NCBI GenBank assembly: GCA_000991645.1
Contig: LBRX01000019.1
Coordinates: 1 to 19,669, forward strand
Reading direction: 5' to 3'
From: Candidatus Moranbacteria bacterium GW2011_GWE2_36_40
GTDB lineage: Bacteria; Patescibacteriota; Minisyncoccia; Moranbacterales; GWC2-37-73
DNA length: 19,669 nucleotides
This document shows, one piece after another, positions 1 to 7,203 of the stretch (positions are counted from its first letter, which is position 1; the number at the start of each line of letters is the position of its first letter). The notes beneath the pieces were generated by a model. It worked only from the letters and a program-made list of their open reading frames with translations, ran no database searches and was not told the DNA's origin. A program made the translations under genes and the position numbers.

Positions 1-2
1 AT

Positions 3-167
3 CAAAGGGACAAATCAATTTACGCTTTCTATAATCCCGTCATGAAAAACATTCCTGGTCTCGATCATCTTCGGAAAAAAAGAGGCATGAAATGGGAGAA
101 ACAAGAAGTACTGAAACTCCGCTTTTTGGTGGAGAACTATGCAACTGAAGTTTCCCCCTCAAATTAA
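3..167 (+). CDS. 3' end of an unrecognised gene, cut by the window edge
   Basis: An open frame runs from the window edge to a TAA at 165-167 and gives 54 residues. The other two forward frames stop within the first 45 bases. The fragment is charged and ends in KLRFLVENYATEVSPSN, with no motif I recognise. An internal ATG at 42 is possible but would give only 41 residues, so I treat this as the tail of a longer gene. Base composition resembles the next gene (232-1131) rather than the AT-rich rest of the window. Confidence 0.45.
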   Translation, partial: QRDKSIYAFYNPVMKNIPGLDHLRKKRGMKWEKQEVLKLRFLVENYATEVSPSN

Positions 168-176
168 CAGTCACTA

Positions 177-204
177 GGAGCAGACTTCGCAAGAAGCCTG
201 CTCC
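177..204 (+). other. Hairpin with GCAA tetraloop
   Basis: GGAGCAG (177-183) pairs with CTGCTCC (198-204). After one A/C mismatch, CTTC pairs with GAAG around a GCAA loop of the GNRA class. No T-run follows, so it is a poor intrinsic terminator. It lies between the partial gene and the Shine-Dalgarno of the gene at 232, so it may be a 3'-end stabiliser or part of that gene's leader. Confidence 0.5.
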
Positions 205-231
205 ACAACCATCTTTGAAGCGGAGGATATC

Positions 232-1131
232 ATGAAAAACCTTTTCTCAATAGCTGTTGTATTTTTTCTGCTTGTTCCCATGGCTCATGCATATGATGTC
301 GTGGCACAACAGCAGGCACCAGCACACGTAGTTGAAAAATCTGAACAGTCTGCACTCACGGCCAGTGGCGTAACAGCCGCTGTTGAAAAAGCTGTAAGAA
401 TTGGCATGACTGGAGTTTCTGCCAAGATTGAAAATATCTTTAAGAAAAAAGATAGTGAAACCAGCAAGTCAATTAATGCCTTTGGGCTGAAAAATGACTC
501 CAAGTTTAGCAATCTTTCCAGTGCGGTTCAGAAAGTTGGCGCAGACGTAAAAAATCTCGACAACAAACTAACCGGCAAAGGTGGTGAGTTTGAAAAAAAC
601 ACTGCCAATGTCAATGAGGTCAAAGCCGCTGTTAAGGCCGTTGATTCCTCAATCCTGTGGATGACGATTGCAATTGTTGTTGTGATAGTTGTGATGGGTC
701 TAGGAATAGTTTTACTCCTTAAAAAAGGCCTTAATCGGGTCGAAGGCAAAGTGGACAATATTGATGTGAAAATCGACGACATCCCAGCTGACACCGCAGA
801 AAGAGTGCTTGCGTTCGATCGCAGTTCTTTGAATGTTGTTGTGGGTGGACACGATGTTGTTTTCCTCCAGGATGACGATACGCTGAACAAAAGAGTGTAT
901 CAGATTCTCCTGGTTGATGAAAATGATATTACCCCAGCGACAACACCTGTGACCTATGAATTGCAGGTTATGGCTCGTCGTGACAAAGCTGAGGATTCAC
1001 TTCGGCGCACGATGCGGGAATACCTGAACGGCAAGTTGGCGGCCAAGACTGACGCAGCATCACTGCTGACCATCAAACTTATCGCCCACTATGAGAGCAT
1101 AGGTAAACTCTCGATAATGCCAACGTCGTAA
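232..1131 (+). CDS. Secreted/membrane-anchored protein of unknown function with a coiled-coil-like region
   Basis: A 299-residue protein with a clear GGAGG Shine-Dalgarno at 222-226, five bases before the ATG. Residues 1-20 form a signal peptide ending AHA|YD. Residues about 50-140 are polar, rich in K, E, S and N, and spaced like a long helix or coiled coil. Residues 141-163 form one strong membrane segment (ILWMTIAIVVVIVVMGLGIV) followed by KKG. Residues 165-299 are a mixed soluble domain (NVVVGGHDVVFLQDDD, later a basic MARRDKAEDSLRRTMREY helix). I recognise no family. The gene is followed directly by a terminator and appears to be transcribed alone or with the partial gene upstream. Composition is unlike the rest of the window: 33 of 60 bases at 961-1020 are G or C against 15 of 60 at 2401-2460, suggesting transfer or a different genomic background. 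Confidence 0.8.
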   Translation: MKNLFSIAVVFFLLVPMAHAYDVVAQQQAPAHVVEKSEQSALTASGVTAAVEKAVRIGMTGVSAKIENIFKKKDSETSKSINAFGLKNDSKFSNLSSAVQKVGADVKNLDNKLTGKGGEFEKNTANVNEVKAAVKAVDSSILWMTIAIVVVIVVMGLGIVLLLKKGLNRVEGKVDNIDVKIDDIPADTAERVLAFDRSSLNVVVGGHDVVFLQDDDTLNKRVYQILLVDENDITPATTPVTYELQVMARRDKAEDSLRRTMREYLNGKLAAKTDAASLLTIKLIAHYESIGKLSIMPTS

Positions 1132-1137
1132 CAAATC

Positions 1138-1177
1138 GGGGTCTGGATAGATATTAATCCAGACCCCACCCAGTTTT
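1138..1177 (+). terminator. Intrinsic terminator after the secreted protein gene
   Basis: GGGGTCTGGAT (1138-1148) pairs perfectly with ATCCAGACCCC (1157-1167) around an 8-nt loop. A short T-run follows after a few bases (1174-1177). It starts 6 nt after the stop codon. The T-tract is weak and offset, so efficiency is uncertain, but position and an 11-bp GC-rich stem fit a terminator. Confidence 0.7.
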
Positions 1178-1368
1178 AATATTATGACGCGATATGCGCA
1201 TAATAACCAAAGTGCTTCGATAGATCACTTTGAGTGTTGGACTTTGTGATATGCAAATTAAAAAACAAACCTTAACTCTGATGGCAGAGAAAAGGTGAAG
1301 AAATAAAGCAATGTCGGCCACTATTCCAATCTTGGAGTATGTGGTCTTTTTGTTTGTCAAAATTTTCG

Positions 1369-1513
1369 TGTCATCCTGAACTTGTTTCAGGATCTCACTG
1401 GGCTTAGAGGCTTTTCTAGATTCTGAAATATTAGTATATTTTCTGCACTCGCTCGGAAATAAAAATTCATTTTTATTTCGCTCGCTCCGTTTGAAAATAA
1501 ATTCAGAATGACA
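1369..1513. repeat. MITE-like palindromic repeat with TGTCATYCTGAA ends
   Basis: The gap 1178-1554 has no convincing gene and is largely filled by this element. It begins TGTCATCCTGAA (1369-1380) and ends TTCAGAATGACA (1502-1513), inverted with one mismatch in 12. Inside are a small hairpin CCTGAA/TTCAGG (1375-1391) and a perfect 11-bp AT-rich hairpin GAAATAAAAAT/ATTTTTATTTC (1456-1479). Read on the minus strand it gives a spurious ORF. The 9735-9797 repeat has related ends. The remaining bases (1178-1368, 1514-1554) show nothing I can support beyond the promoter that follows. Confidence 0.65.
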
Positions 1514-1554
1514 CAATGTGGTTTATTGGTGCAGTTTTTAATGAATTTCATATC

Positions 1555-1583
1555 TTGACAAAATATGCGATGTTTGCTAAATT
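1555..1583 (+). promoter_or_regulatory. Sigma70-type promoter with extended -10
   Basis: TTGACA (1555-1560), a 17-nt spacer, then TAAATT (1578-1583) preceded by TGC, which is an extended -10. Transcription would start near 1590. It lies just before the glycosyltransferase/Wzz/DUF4012 group and probably drives it. It also makes the TTG at 1599 an unlikely start, since that would leave under 10 nt of leader. Confidence 0.7.
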
Positions 1584-1616
1584 AACAAGTCCTCTAAATT
1601 GAAAGATAAAGCTTCT

Positions 1617-2273
1617 ATGAAGGAAAAATCCACAAAATCTAAACGCAACATTTCTGAGCTGGGATTGCGCAGCAAGAGGTATGTTTTGTTTGTTGGAAGT
1701 CTGACAAAACAAGAAGGTGTGCACTATTTGATTGAAGCCTTCAAGCAATTGGAAGACACAGCCAAAACTCCAAACAATTTCAAATTGGCAATTGTTGCAA
1801 ACGGAAAAGACAAGGACGATAAAGATTATGTGAAATATTTGTGCACCATAAGCGAGAAGAGGGATAATATAATTTTTTTCTGCGTACGAAAAAAGAGCAC
1901 CATCAAGCAGTTGTTTTCATCAGCGTATTTGTATGTTCAACCATCAGAATCGGATCTTGGTTCCAGCGCTTTGACTGAAGCCATGTTGCATGGTATTGCG
2001 CCGCTGGTCAGTGAAACAAAAGGAAATTTGAAAATTGTCGGTAAAGACGGATTCACTTTTTTGCCAAAGTCTGTTTTGAGTCTTCGTGACCGTTTGGCAT
2101 ATTTGCTTAGCAGAAATGAGGAAGTGAAATTGATGGGGCAGCGAGCAGAAAAACTTGCAGCAAAGCGTTCCAGCAAAGAACTGACAACAAGCAAGCAGAA
2201 AAAAGATAATAAGAAAATAACTTCAGAAAAAAATATATGGAATTGGAAAAATTTGCTCAAAAAATCTTTATAA
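1617..2273 (+). CDS. GT-B (GT4-like) glycosyltransferase, C-terminal domain only
   Basis: A 218-residue protein counted from ATG 1617; an in-frame TTG at 1599 is too close to the promoter. Residues 21-165 match the donor-binding C-terminal Rossmann domain of group 1 glycosyltransferases: YVLFVGSL at the first strand, then VQPSESDLGSSALTEAM and HGIAPLVSETKGNLKIV. Family members are usually about 350-400 residues, and the whole N-terminal acceptor domain is missing. The usual Arg and Lys after the first strand are Ser and Glu here, and the first Glu of the EX7E motif is Asp113. Residues 165-218 are a Lys-rich tail. It may therefore be an inactive remnant, a regulatory subunit, or half of a two-part enzyme. 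It overlaps the next gene by 37 nt, pointing to co-transcription. Confidence 0.75.
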   Translation: MKEKSTKSKRNISELGLRSKRYVLFVGSLTKQEGVHYLIEAFKQLEDTAKTPNNFKLAIVANGKDKDDKDYVKYLCTISEKRDNIIFFCVRKKSTIKQLFSSAYLYVQPSESDLGSSALTEAMLHGIAPLVSETKGNLKIVGKDGFTFLPKSVLSLRDRLAYLLSRNEEVKLMGQRAEKLAAKRSSKELTTSKQKKDNKKITSEKNIWNWKNLLKKSL

Positions 2274-3280
2274 ATAAAATTCGATTTTCAAGAGAATTTC
2301 TTGTCGTGGGGTTGATTTTTTCAATCATATTCTTCTGGTTTTTTGTTGATTCTTTCAAAACTTATCAAAGCGAAATAATGATTATGGTTAATGCCAAATC
2401 AGAGATTGCAAGTAAAAATGAAAGACAAATTGTTTCAAATATTTTGGAATTTCCAAAAACACTCTTTTTTTATGACAGATTATTGAAGCTAAATCCTGAT
2501 GTTCGCGATGTTGCTGTGGGACTTTCTAGCAAGCAGAGAAAGGAGAAGTGGAATGAGATGATTTCCGTCAGTTTGGCAAATCCAAATTCTTCTGTGATCA
2601 AAATTTCAATTTCAACATCTCGACAATCAGACGCCGAGCAGTTGGCAAAAAAAACTGTGCGCACCCTTTTTGACACCTCAGCCTTGTATTATGACATAAG
2701 AAATGATGTTGATTTTCGTATTGTGGATGGCTCAATTTCAGAGAAAAAATCCGTGAATTTTGCGTGGCTTTTTGTTTGTAGCATTGTTTTTGGATTTGGA
2801 ATTTCAAGACTGCTTCAATTTTTGATTTTTGACAACAAGAATTTTTCCTTCAAGAAGCCCGACTTGTTTGTTAGCAATTCCTTTTTTGACCCCAAAAAGA
2901 TTTCAGGAATGTTTGTCAAAAAAGAACTGAAATCCCTTGATGATTTGTATGAGAATGAACAAGCTGACGAATCATTTCATTTTCAGCAAAAAACAAAAGA
3001 AGATCAAGATGCTGAGAAATTTCAAGAAATGAAAAAATTGACCAAGCAAATGGAGCCTGAAAAATATCCAAACTTTCCTGAAATGCCAGTGCGAACTGAA
3101 AAGAAATTCAGTGTTCCAGAAAATCTTCCAATCGCAGATGAAACTTTTTTTTCTGACAACATAACACAAGAGATAATTGTTGAAGAAGAAAATATTTTGC
3201 TTGAAAATGAAGAGCGAGCAGAGCCAACGCCAGAAGAGTTGAAAAAGCGATTGAATGAACTGCTGAAAGGAAAGATATAA
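2237..3280 (+). CDS. Wzz-like polysaccharide chain-length/co-polymerase-type membrane protein
   Basis: A 347-residue protein starting inside the 3' end of the glycosyltransferase gene. Membrane segment 1 is at 21-38 (FLVVGLIFSIIFFWFF) and segment 2 at 174-196, with about 135 residues between them that would lie outside the membrane. This matches the topology of Wzz/polysaccharide co-polymerase proteins. The motif SVIKISISTSRQSDAEQLAKKTV before the second segment is typical of that family's helix and strand arrangement. Unlike Gram-positive CapA/CapB fusions there is no tyrosine kinase domain. Residues 200-347 are a long acidic cytoplasmic tail with no recognised fold. Assignment rests on topology and neighbours, with no invariant motif. 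No clear Shine-Dalgarno; translation may be coupled to the upstream gene. Confidence 0.65.
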   Translation: MELEKFAQKIFINKIRFSREFLVVGLIFSIIFFWFFVDSFKTYQSEIMIMVNAKSEIASKNERQIVSNILEFPKTLFFYDRLLKLNPDVRDVAVGLSSKQRKEKWNEMISVSLANPNSSVIKISISTSRQSDAEQLAKKTVRTLFDTSALYYDIRNDVDFRIVDGSISEKKSVNFAWLFVCSIVFGFGISRLLQFLIFDNKNFSFKKPDLFVSNSFFDPKKISGMFVKKELKSLDDLYENEQADESFHFQQKTKEDQDAEKFQEMKKLTKQMEPEKYPNFPEMPVRTEKKFSVPENLPIADETFFSDNITQEIIVEEENILLENEERAEPTPEELKKRLNELLKGKI

Positions 3281-3331
3281 AAACATACAACACGCAGCAT
3301 ACAACATGGAACATAAAAAGGATGCGTTTTG

Positions 3332-3359
3332 CTCCATGCTCCATGATTTATGCTCTATG
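3332..3359 (+). repeat. Four tandem heptamers, each ending in ATG
   Basis: CTCCATG, CTCCATG, ATTTATG and CTCTATG lie end to end immediately before the DUF4012 start. They create ATGs at 3336, 3343, 3350 and 3357, of which only 3350 is in frame with the gene. Confidence 0.6.
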
Positions 3360-3361
3360 AC

Positions 3362-4729
3362 ATGAAAAAACATTCCCTAAAATTTTGGATTTTCTTTTGG
3401 TTTGCATCAGTTGTTTTTCTGACTGGATGGTATTTGTTCTGGAACACTCGTTCGCAAGGTGTGTCTTCAACTGTCAAAGAAGTTGTTGATTTTTTGCCGA
3501 TTGCTAAAGAACAAAAAAGAGAATACCAAGCCCTTGGAGCAGTGGGGGATTTTTTGTTTAAAAGTGATGATAAAGAAAAAGTTTTTTTGGTGTTGTTTCA
3601 AAACAACATGGAAATTAGACCAGGTGGAGGCTTTCTTGGATCTTTTGGGATCATAAAAATAAAAAATGGAGAAATATTATCAATGGAAACGCATGACCTC
3701 TCAAACTTTGATGTTCGCGTCCCAAACACACTTATTTCTCCATATCCAATTCATGAAATCTTGAAGACCAGATTTTGGAAAATGAGAGACAGCAATTTTT
3801 CTCCTGATTTTTCAATAAACGCAAAAAAGGCTGAGGAATTTTATCACTTAGGAAAAGGGCAAGAGCAATTTGATGGAGTTATTGGCATCACTGCAAATGT
3901 TTTAACATCGATTCTGAAAATATCTGGCCCAATTTCTATTGAAGGATATCCTGGGGTTTACGACAGTGAAAATGCTATTTTGTCTTTGGAATATCAAGTG
4001 GAACAAGCTTTTGAGGATCAGGGGATTGAACGAGGAGAAAGAAAAAATGTAATGAGTGAACTGGCCAAAGAAATTGAAAAAAGAATATTGGATTTTTCTG
4101 TTTCGCAAAAAGTTGAACTTGTGAAAATATTGCTTTTGGATCTTGATAAAAAAGATATTCAATTTTATTTTAAGGATGAAGAATTGCAAAAGATCGCCAA
4201 GCAGGCAAATTGGACGGGAATCGTTGATCATTCTTGGAACAAAGATTATTTGATGACCTCCGATGCCAATTTGGGGTCATTTAAAAGCGACTATTATGTG
4301 AAGCGCTGGATTGAGTATACTGTTGATCTTTCAAGAGAAATTCCTCAGGCATATCTGAAAATAACTTATCAGCATACTGCCAAGCAAAAAGATTGGATGA
4401 CGCGCGACTATACTGATTATTTGAGAGTGTATGTCCCAGAAAATTCTTGGCTGACTGACCAGAAAAATTTTGATAATACAAAATTTGGAAATGAGTCCGG
4501 TAAAAAATACTTTGGAGCAATCGTGCGAGTGCCAATTGGAACTTCAAAAACTGTAGAAATAAATTACACATTGCCAACTGAGCTAAAGAAAGATTATAAT
4601 TTAAAAATTCAAAAACAAGCAGGATTGAATGATATTCCGGTTGTTTTTCATCTCATAAAGGAGGATGGAACATTGGATGGATTTTCCAAGACAATGAATG
4701 CCGACATAGTTCTTAGCGACTTAAAATAG
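3362..4729 (+). CDS. DUF4012 domain protein, surface polysaccharide-associated
   Basis: A 455-residue protein from ATG 3362; an in-frame ATG at 3350 would add four residues. Residues 7-27 form a single N-terminal membrane anchor, so the bulk is probably outside the membrane. The DUF4012 signature is FQNNMEIRPGGGFLGSFG (79-96), followed by the conserved MRDSNFSPDFSINAKKAEEFY region and DGVIGITANVLTSILKISGPI. This family is found in actinobacteria and CPR genomes, often next to glycan genes; its biochemical function is not established as far as I know. It follows the Wzz-like gene by about 80 nt. No good Shine-Dalgarno precedes it; the upstream bases are tandem heptamers. Confidence 0.85.
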   Translation: MKKHSLKFWIFFWFASVVFLTGWYLFWNTRSQGVSSTVKEVVDFLPIAKEQKREYQALGAVGDFLFKSDDKEKVFLVLFQNNMEIRPGGGFLGSFGIIKIKNGEILSMETHDLSNFDVRVPNTLISPYPIHEILKTRFWKMRDSNFSPDFSINAKKAEEFYHLGKGQEQFDGVIGITANVLTSILKISGPISIEGYPGVYDSENAILSLEYQVEQAFEDQGIERGERKNVMSELAKEIEKRILDFSVSQKVELVKILLLDLDKKDIQFYFKDEELQKIAKQANWTGIVDHSWNKDYLMTSDANLGSFKSDYYVKRWIEYTVDLSREIPQAYLKITYQHTAKQKDWMTRDYTDYLRVYVPENSWLTDQKNFDNTKFGNESGKKYFGAIVRVPIGTSKTVEINYTLPTELKKDYNLKIQKQAGLNDIPVVFHLIKEDGTLDGFSKTMNADIVLSDLK

Positions 4730-4765
4730 TCGCAAACAATCAAACAGGAAAAGGAGAGGTGGAAA

Positions 4766-5107
4766 ATGAGAATAATAATTGGTGGTATGTCTCACTTTAC
4801 AACAGTTGGTGATCCTGAATTGGCAACATCAATTCCAGTGGTTGCTCATTATCATGGCGAGCCACAAAAAAAGATTGAGGAGGTATGGAAAATTCTTGAA
4901 GAAATTGGAGTAAAAGAACTTTCAGAAGTAGGCTTTGAGTCAACTATTAATGTTGACGCCGCTAACAATACTGCGCCTTATGCGTTAATTATGCCTGACA
5001 TGACACGCGGAATGGAAACTAGTTCGAAAATGACAATTGTCATGGTTAAACTCAAAGAAATTGGACTAAATGTAAGGTTGATAGAAAATTTCCTTACAAA
5101 AAAATGA
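4766..5107 (+). CDS. Small conserved-looking protein of unknown function
   Basis: A 113-residue soluble protein with one of the few strong ribosome sites in the window (AAAGGAGAGGTGG, 4750-4762). It begins MRIIIGGMSHFTTVGD and contains a helix rich in K and E (QKKIEEVWKILEEIGVKEL), then a strand-like SEVGFESTINVDAANNT. There is no signal peptide or membrane segment, so it is probably cytosolic. Alternating strands and helices suggest a small alpha/beta fold, but I recognise no family. It is the last gene before the terminator at 5121 and is likely co-transcribed with the DUF4012 gene 36 nt upstream. Confidence 0.75.
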   Translation: MRIIIGGMSHFTTVGDPELATSIPVVAHYHGEPQKKIEEVWKILEEIGVKELSEVGFESTINVDAANNTAPYALIMPDMTRGMETSSKMTIVMVKLKEIGLNVRLIENFLTKK

Positions 5108-5120
5108 TTTAATTTTACAC

Positions 5121-5158
5121 AAAAGGGGTTGCCGAATGGCCGCCTCTTTTTATTTTGT
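5121..5158 (+). terminator. Intrinsic terminator ending the polysaccharide gene group
   Basis: AAAAGGGG (5121-5128) pairs with CCTCTTTT (5143-5150) with one G-T pair. An inner GCC/GGC stem closes over GAAT. The T-rich stretch 5147-5159 follows. It lies 14 nt after the stop codon of the small unknown gene. Confidence 0.75.
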
Positions 5159-5190
5159 TTAAAATATATTATGATTAAGAGGTTAGAGAT

Positions 5191-5458
5191 ACCCCAGTTA
5201 AATGGAAGATTTGAATATTCGATATAATTAATTGGGCAAAAAATAATACTTAATTCAAAAATAAGGTTTATTAATCTATTTTAGATTTCAAATCTTATTT
5301 AACAGGGTTCACCCTGTTAAATAACCTTTTAAAAAATAGTAATTTTTTAAAAGGTTAAGATTTGAACCAATGTGTCTATTGATATTTACAAGATAACAAT
5401 TAATTTAGTAATGATTTTTGTACTTAATTTGAAAAGTTCAAATCTTATTTAACGGGGT
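5191..5458. repeat. MITE-like element with inverted ends and a three-way-junction core
   Basis: The 353-nt gap 5108-5460 holds the terminator and this 268-bp element. Left end 5191-5215 (ACCCCAGTTAAAT then GGAAGATTTGAA) is inverted relative to right end 5437-5458 (TTCAAATCTT then ATTTAACGGGGT). The core 5287-5366 has an 11-bp outer stem (5287-5297 with 5356-5366) enclosing two perfect hairpins: TTATTTAACAGGG/CCCTGTTAAATAA (5295-5324, loop TTCA) and a 15-bp AT hairpin (5323-5337 with 5342-5356, loop AGTA). The right end supplies GGGGT three bases before the rfbC ATG. No ORF is seen inside. Confidence 0.75.
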
Positions 5459-5460
5459 AA

Positions 5461-6006
5461 ATGCAAATTGAAAAAACAAAATTTGAAGGGGCATATTTGA
5501 TCAAGCCAGAAGTTTTTGATGATGAAAGAGGGTTTTTTATGGAATCTTATTCAAAAAAGAGATTGAAGGAGCTTGGTATTGAAGCTGATTTTGTGTTGGA
5601 TTGTCATTCTAAATCAGTTACCAAAGGTGTTTTGCGCGGTCTTCATTTTCAACTCCCACCTTACACTCAGGCTAAATTGGTGCGTGTAACCAAGGGCGCT
5701 GTTTATGATGTAATCGTGGATTTGCGTAAAGACTCAAAAACTTTTGGAAAATGGGAAGGTTTTGAGTTAACTGACAACAATCATCGCATGCTTTTTGTGC
5801 CACGTGGATTCGCGCACGGTTTTTGCACGCTGGAAGATTATACTGAATTTCAATACAAATGTGATAATTTTTATGCTCCAGAAAGTGAGGGCGCAATTAT
5901 TTGGGATGATTCAGATTTGAAAATTTATTGGCCAATAAAAAACCCGATTTTATCAGACAAAGATGCGAAAGCACAAAAGTTTTCAGAATTTAATTCACCA
6001 TTCTAA
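5461..6006 (+). CDS. rfbC: dTDP-4-dehydrorhamnose 3,5-epimerase
   Basis: A 181-residue cytosolic cupin enzyme, the usual family length. It epimerises C3 and C5 of dTDP-4-keto-6-deoxyglucose, step three of dTDP-L-rhamnose synthesis. Visible hallmarks are DERGFFMESY near residues 21-30, the catalytic-His segment KGVLRGLHFQ (His62), AVYDVIVDLRKDS, FVPRGFAHGF, and the Tyr-bearing YTEFQYKCDNFYAPESE. The start at 5461 matches the family N-terminus. The bases just upstream are the end of a repeat element whose GGGG may act as the ribosome site. rfbB follows after 121 nt of repeats. Confidence 0.95.
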   Translation: MQIEKTKFEGAYLIKPEVFDDERGFFMESYSKKRLKELGIEADFVLDCHSKSVTKGVLRGLHFQLPPYTQAKLVRVTKGAVYDVIVDLRKDSKTFGKWEGFELTDNNHRMLFVPRGFAHGFCTLEDYTEFQYKCDNFYAPESEGAIIWDDSDLKIYWPIKNPILSDKDAKAQKFSEFNSPF

Positions 6007-6030
6007 AGCTAAAAAATTTTGAATTTCCAA

Positions 6031-6120
6031 TTTTGAATTTCGAATGAATTTCTAATGTTTTAATTTTTTAAACATTAAGTCATTCAAATTTGGTTCAAAA
6101 TTCGAAATTCGAAATTCGAA
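6031..6120. repeat. AT-rich palindrome and tandem ATTCGAA repeats before rfbB
   Basis: TTTTGAATTTCGAATGA (6031-6047) is imperfectly inverted at 6080-6100. Between them TAATGTTT (6053-6060) pairs with AAACATTA (6070-6077). Three exact tandem copies of ATTCGAA follow at 6100-6120. These fill the rfbC-rfbB gap and no promoter elements stand out. Confidence 0.55.
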
Positions 6121-6127
6121 ATTATAT

Positions 6128-7132
6128 ATGCGATTACTTATCACTGGTGGTGCCGGTTTTATAGGTTCTAATTTTGTTCATTACATTCTCAAAAAATATC
6201 CTGATTATGAAGTCATAAATTTGGATGCATTGACCTATGCAGGAAATCTGGAAAATTTGAAGAATTTGGAAAATAACCCTCGACATCGCTTTATAAAGGG
6301 GGATATTTGTGATGCTGATTTGGTGGACAAATTGGCTAAAGAGGTTGATATCATCGTGCATTTTGCCGCAGAATCGCACGTAGACCGCTCTATTTTGGAC
6401 TCAGCGGCGTTTGTACGCACAAATGTGATAGGAACGCATACCTTGCTCGAAGCGGCCAAGAAGGCAGGTAATTTGCGCTTCCACCACGTGTCTACAGATG
6501 AGGTTTTTGGGTCTTTAGGGTCTCAAGACGCACCTTTCTCAGAGGTAACGCCTTATGATCCCAGATCGCCATATAGCGCCTCCAAGGCTGGCTCAGATCA
6601 CTTAGTGAGAGCATATTTTCACACTCATAACCTACCTGTGACCATTTCAAATTGCAGCAATAATTATGGCCCGTATCATTTTCCAGAAAAATTAATTCCC
6701 TTGGTAATAACAAATTTAATGGAGGGCAAAAAAATTCCAATTTATGGCGATGGTTTGCAAGTTCGCGATTGGCTTCATGTTGAAGATCATTGTCGCGCAA
6801 TTGATGCAATCATTCACAAAGGAAAAATTGGAGAAACTTATTGCGTTGGTGGAAATAGCGAAAAAACCAACATGGACATTGTTAAAACAATCCTTGAAAT
6901 TCTATGTCGTGATGAAAGTTGGATTGAACATGTTGAAGATAGAAAAGGTCATGATAAGCGTTATGCAATAAACTTTGATAAAATAAAAAACGAACTTGGT
7001 TGGCAGTCACAAGTTGCTTTTGAAGATGGGATCAAAAAAACAGTTCAGTGGTTTATTGAAAATGAGTCTTGGTGGAAAAATATCAAAAGCGGAGAATATG
7101 AAAAATATTATCAAGAACAATACAAAAAATAA
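6128..7132 (+). CDS. rfbB: dTDP-glucose 4,6-dehydratase
   Basis: A 334-residue extended short-chain dehydrogenase, close to the usual length. It converts dTDP-glucose to dTDP-4-keto-6-deoxyglucose using bound NAD, step two of the rhamnose pathway. The NAD-binding GGAGFIG is at residues 7-13, AAESHVDRS at 80-88, the catalytic Thr-Asp-Glu in STDEVFG (T123, D124, E125), and YSASK with Tyr149 and Lys153. The downstream NNYGPYHFPEKLIPL and GDGLQVRDWLHVEDH segments are diagnostic of this enzyme. No Shine-Dalgarno is visible before the ATG. Confidence 0.96.
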   Translation: MRLLITGGAGFIGSNFVHYILKKYPDYEVINLDALTYAGNLENLKNLENNPRHRFIKGDICDADLVDKLAKEVDIIVHFAAESHVDRSILDSAAFVRTNVIGTHTLLEAAKKAGNLRFHHVSTDEVFGSLGSQDAPFSEVTPYDPRSPYSASKAGSDHLVRAYFHTHNLPVTISNCSNNYGPYHFPEKLIPLVITNLMEGKKIPIYGDGLQVRDWLHVEDHCRAIDAIIHKGKIGETYCVGGNSEKTNMDIVKTILEILCRDESWIEHVEDRKGHDKRYAINFDKIKNELGWQSQVAFEDGIKKTVQWFIENESWWKNIKSGEYEKYYQEQYKK

Positions 7133-7138
7133 AAAATA

Positions 7139-7176
7139 GCAAACACTATCACACTATCGAGCATGATAGTGCTTGC
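7139..7176. repeat. Imperfect 13-bp hairpin after rfbB
   Basis: GCAAACACTATCA (7139-7151) pairs with TGATAGTGCTTGC (7164-7176) with one mismatch, around a 12-nt loop that repeats CACTATC. No T-run follows, so it may be a repeat or an mRNA 3'-end structure. Confidence 0.5.
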
Positions 7177-7200
7177 CAAGTTAAAGATTAATAATATAAA
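7173..7200 (+). promoter_or_regulatory. Possible promoter immediately before the DUF2207 gene
   Basis: TTGCCA (7173-7178), a 16-nt spacer and TATAAA (7195-7200) end three bases before the ATG at 7204. If used, the transcript would be leaderless or nearly so. TTGCCAAGTTAAA here is repeated exactly at 8934-8946 after the gene. Confidence 0.4.
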
Positions 7201-7203
7201 AAT

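Noticed and set aside
1154..1516. Minus-strand ORF of 120 codons in the 1178-1554 gap
   Set aside because: It is the translation of the MITE-like repeat and terminator (SEILKQVQDD-type reading of the palindrome), with no protein-like organisation.
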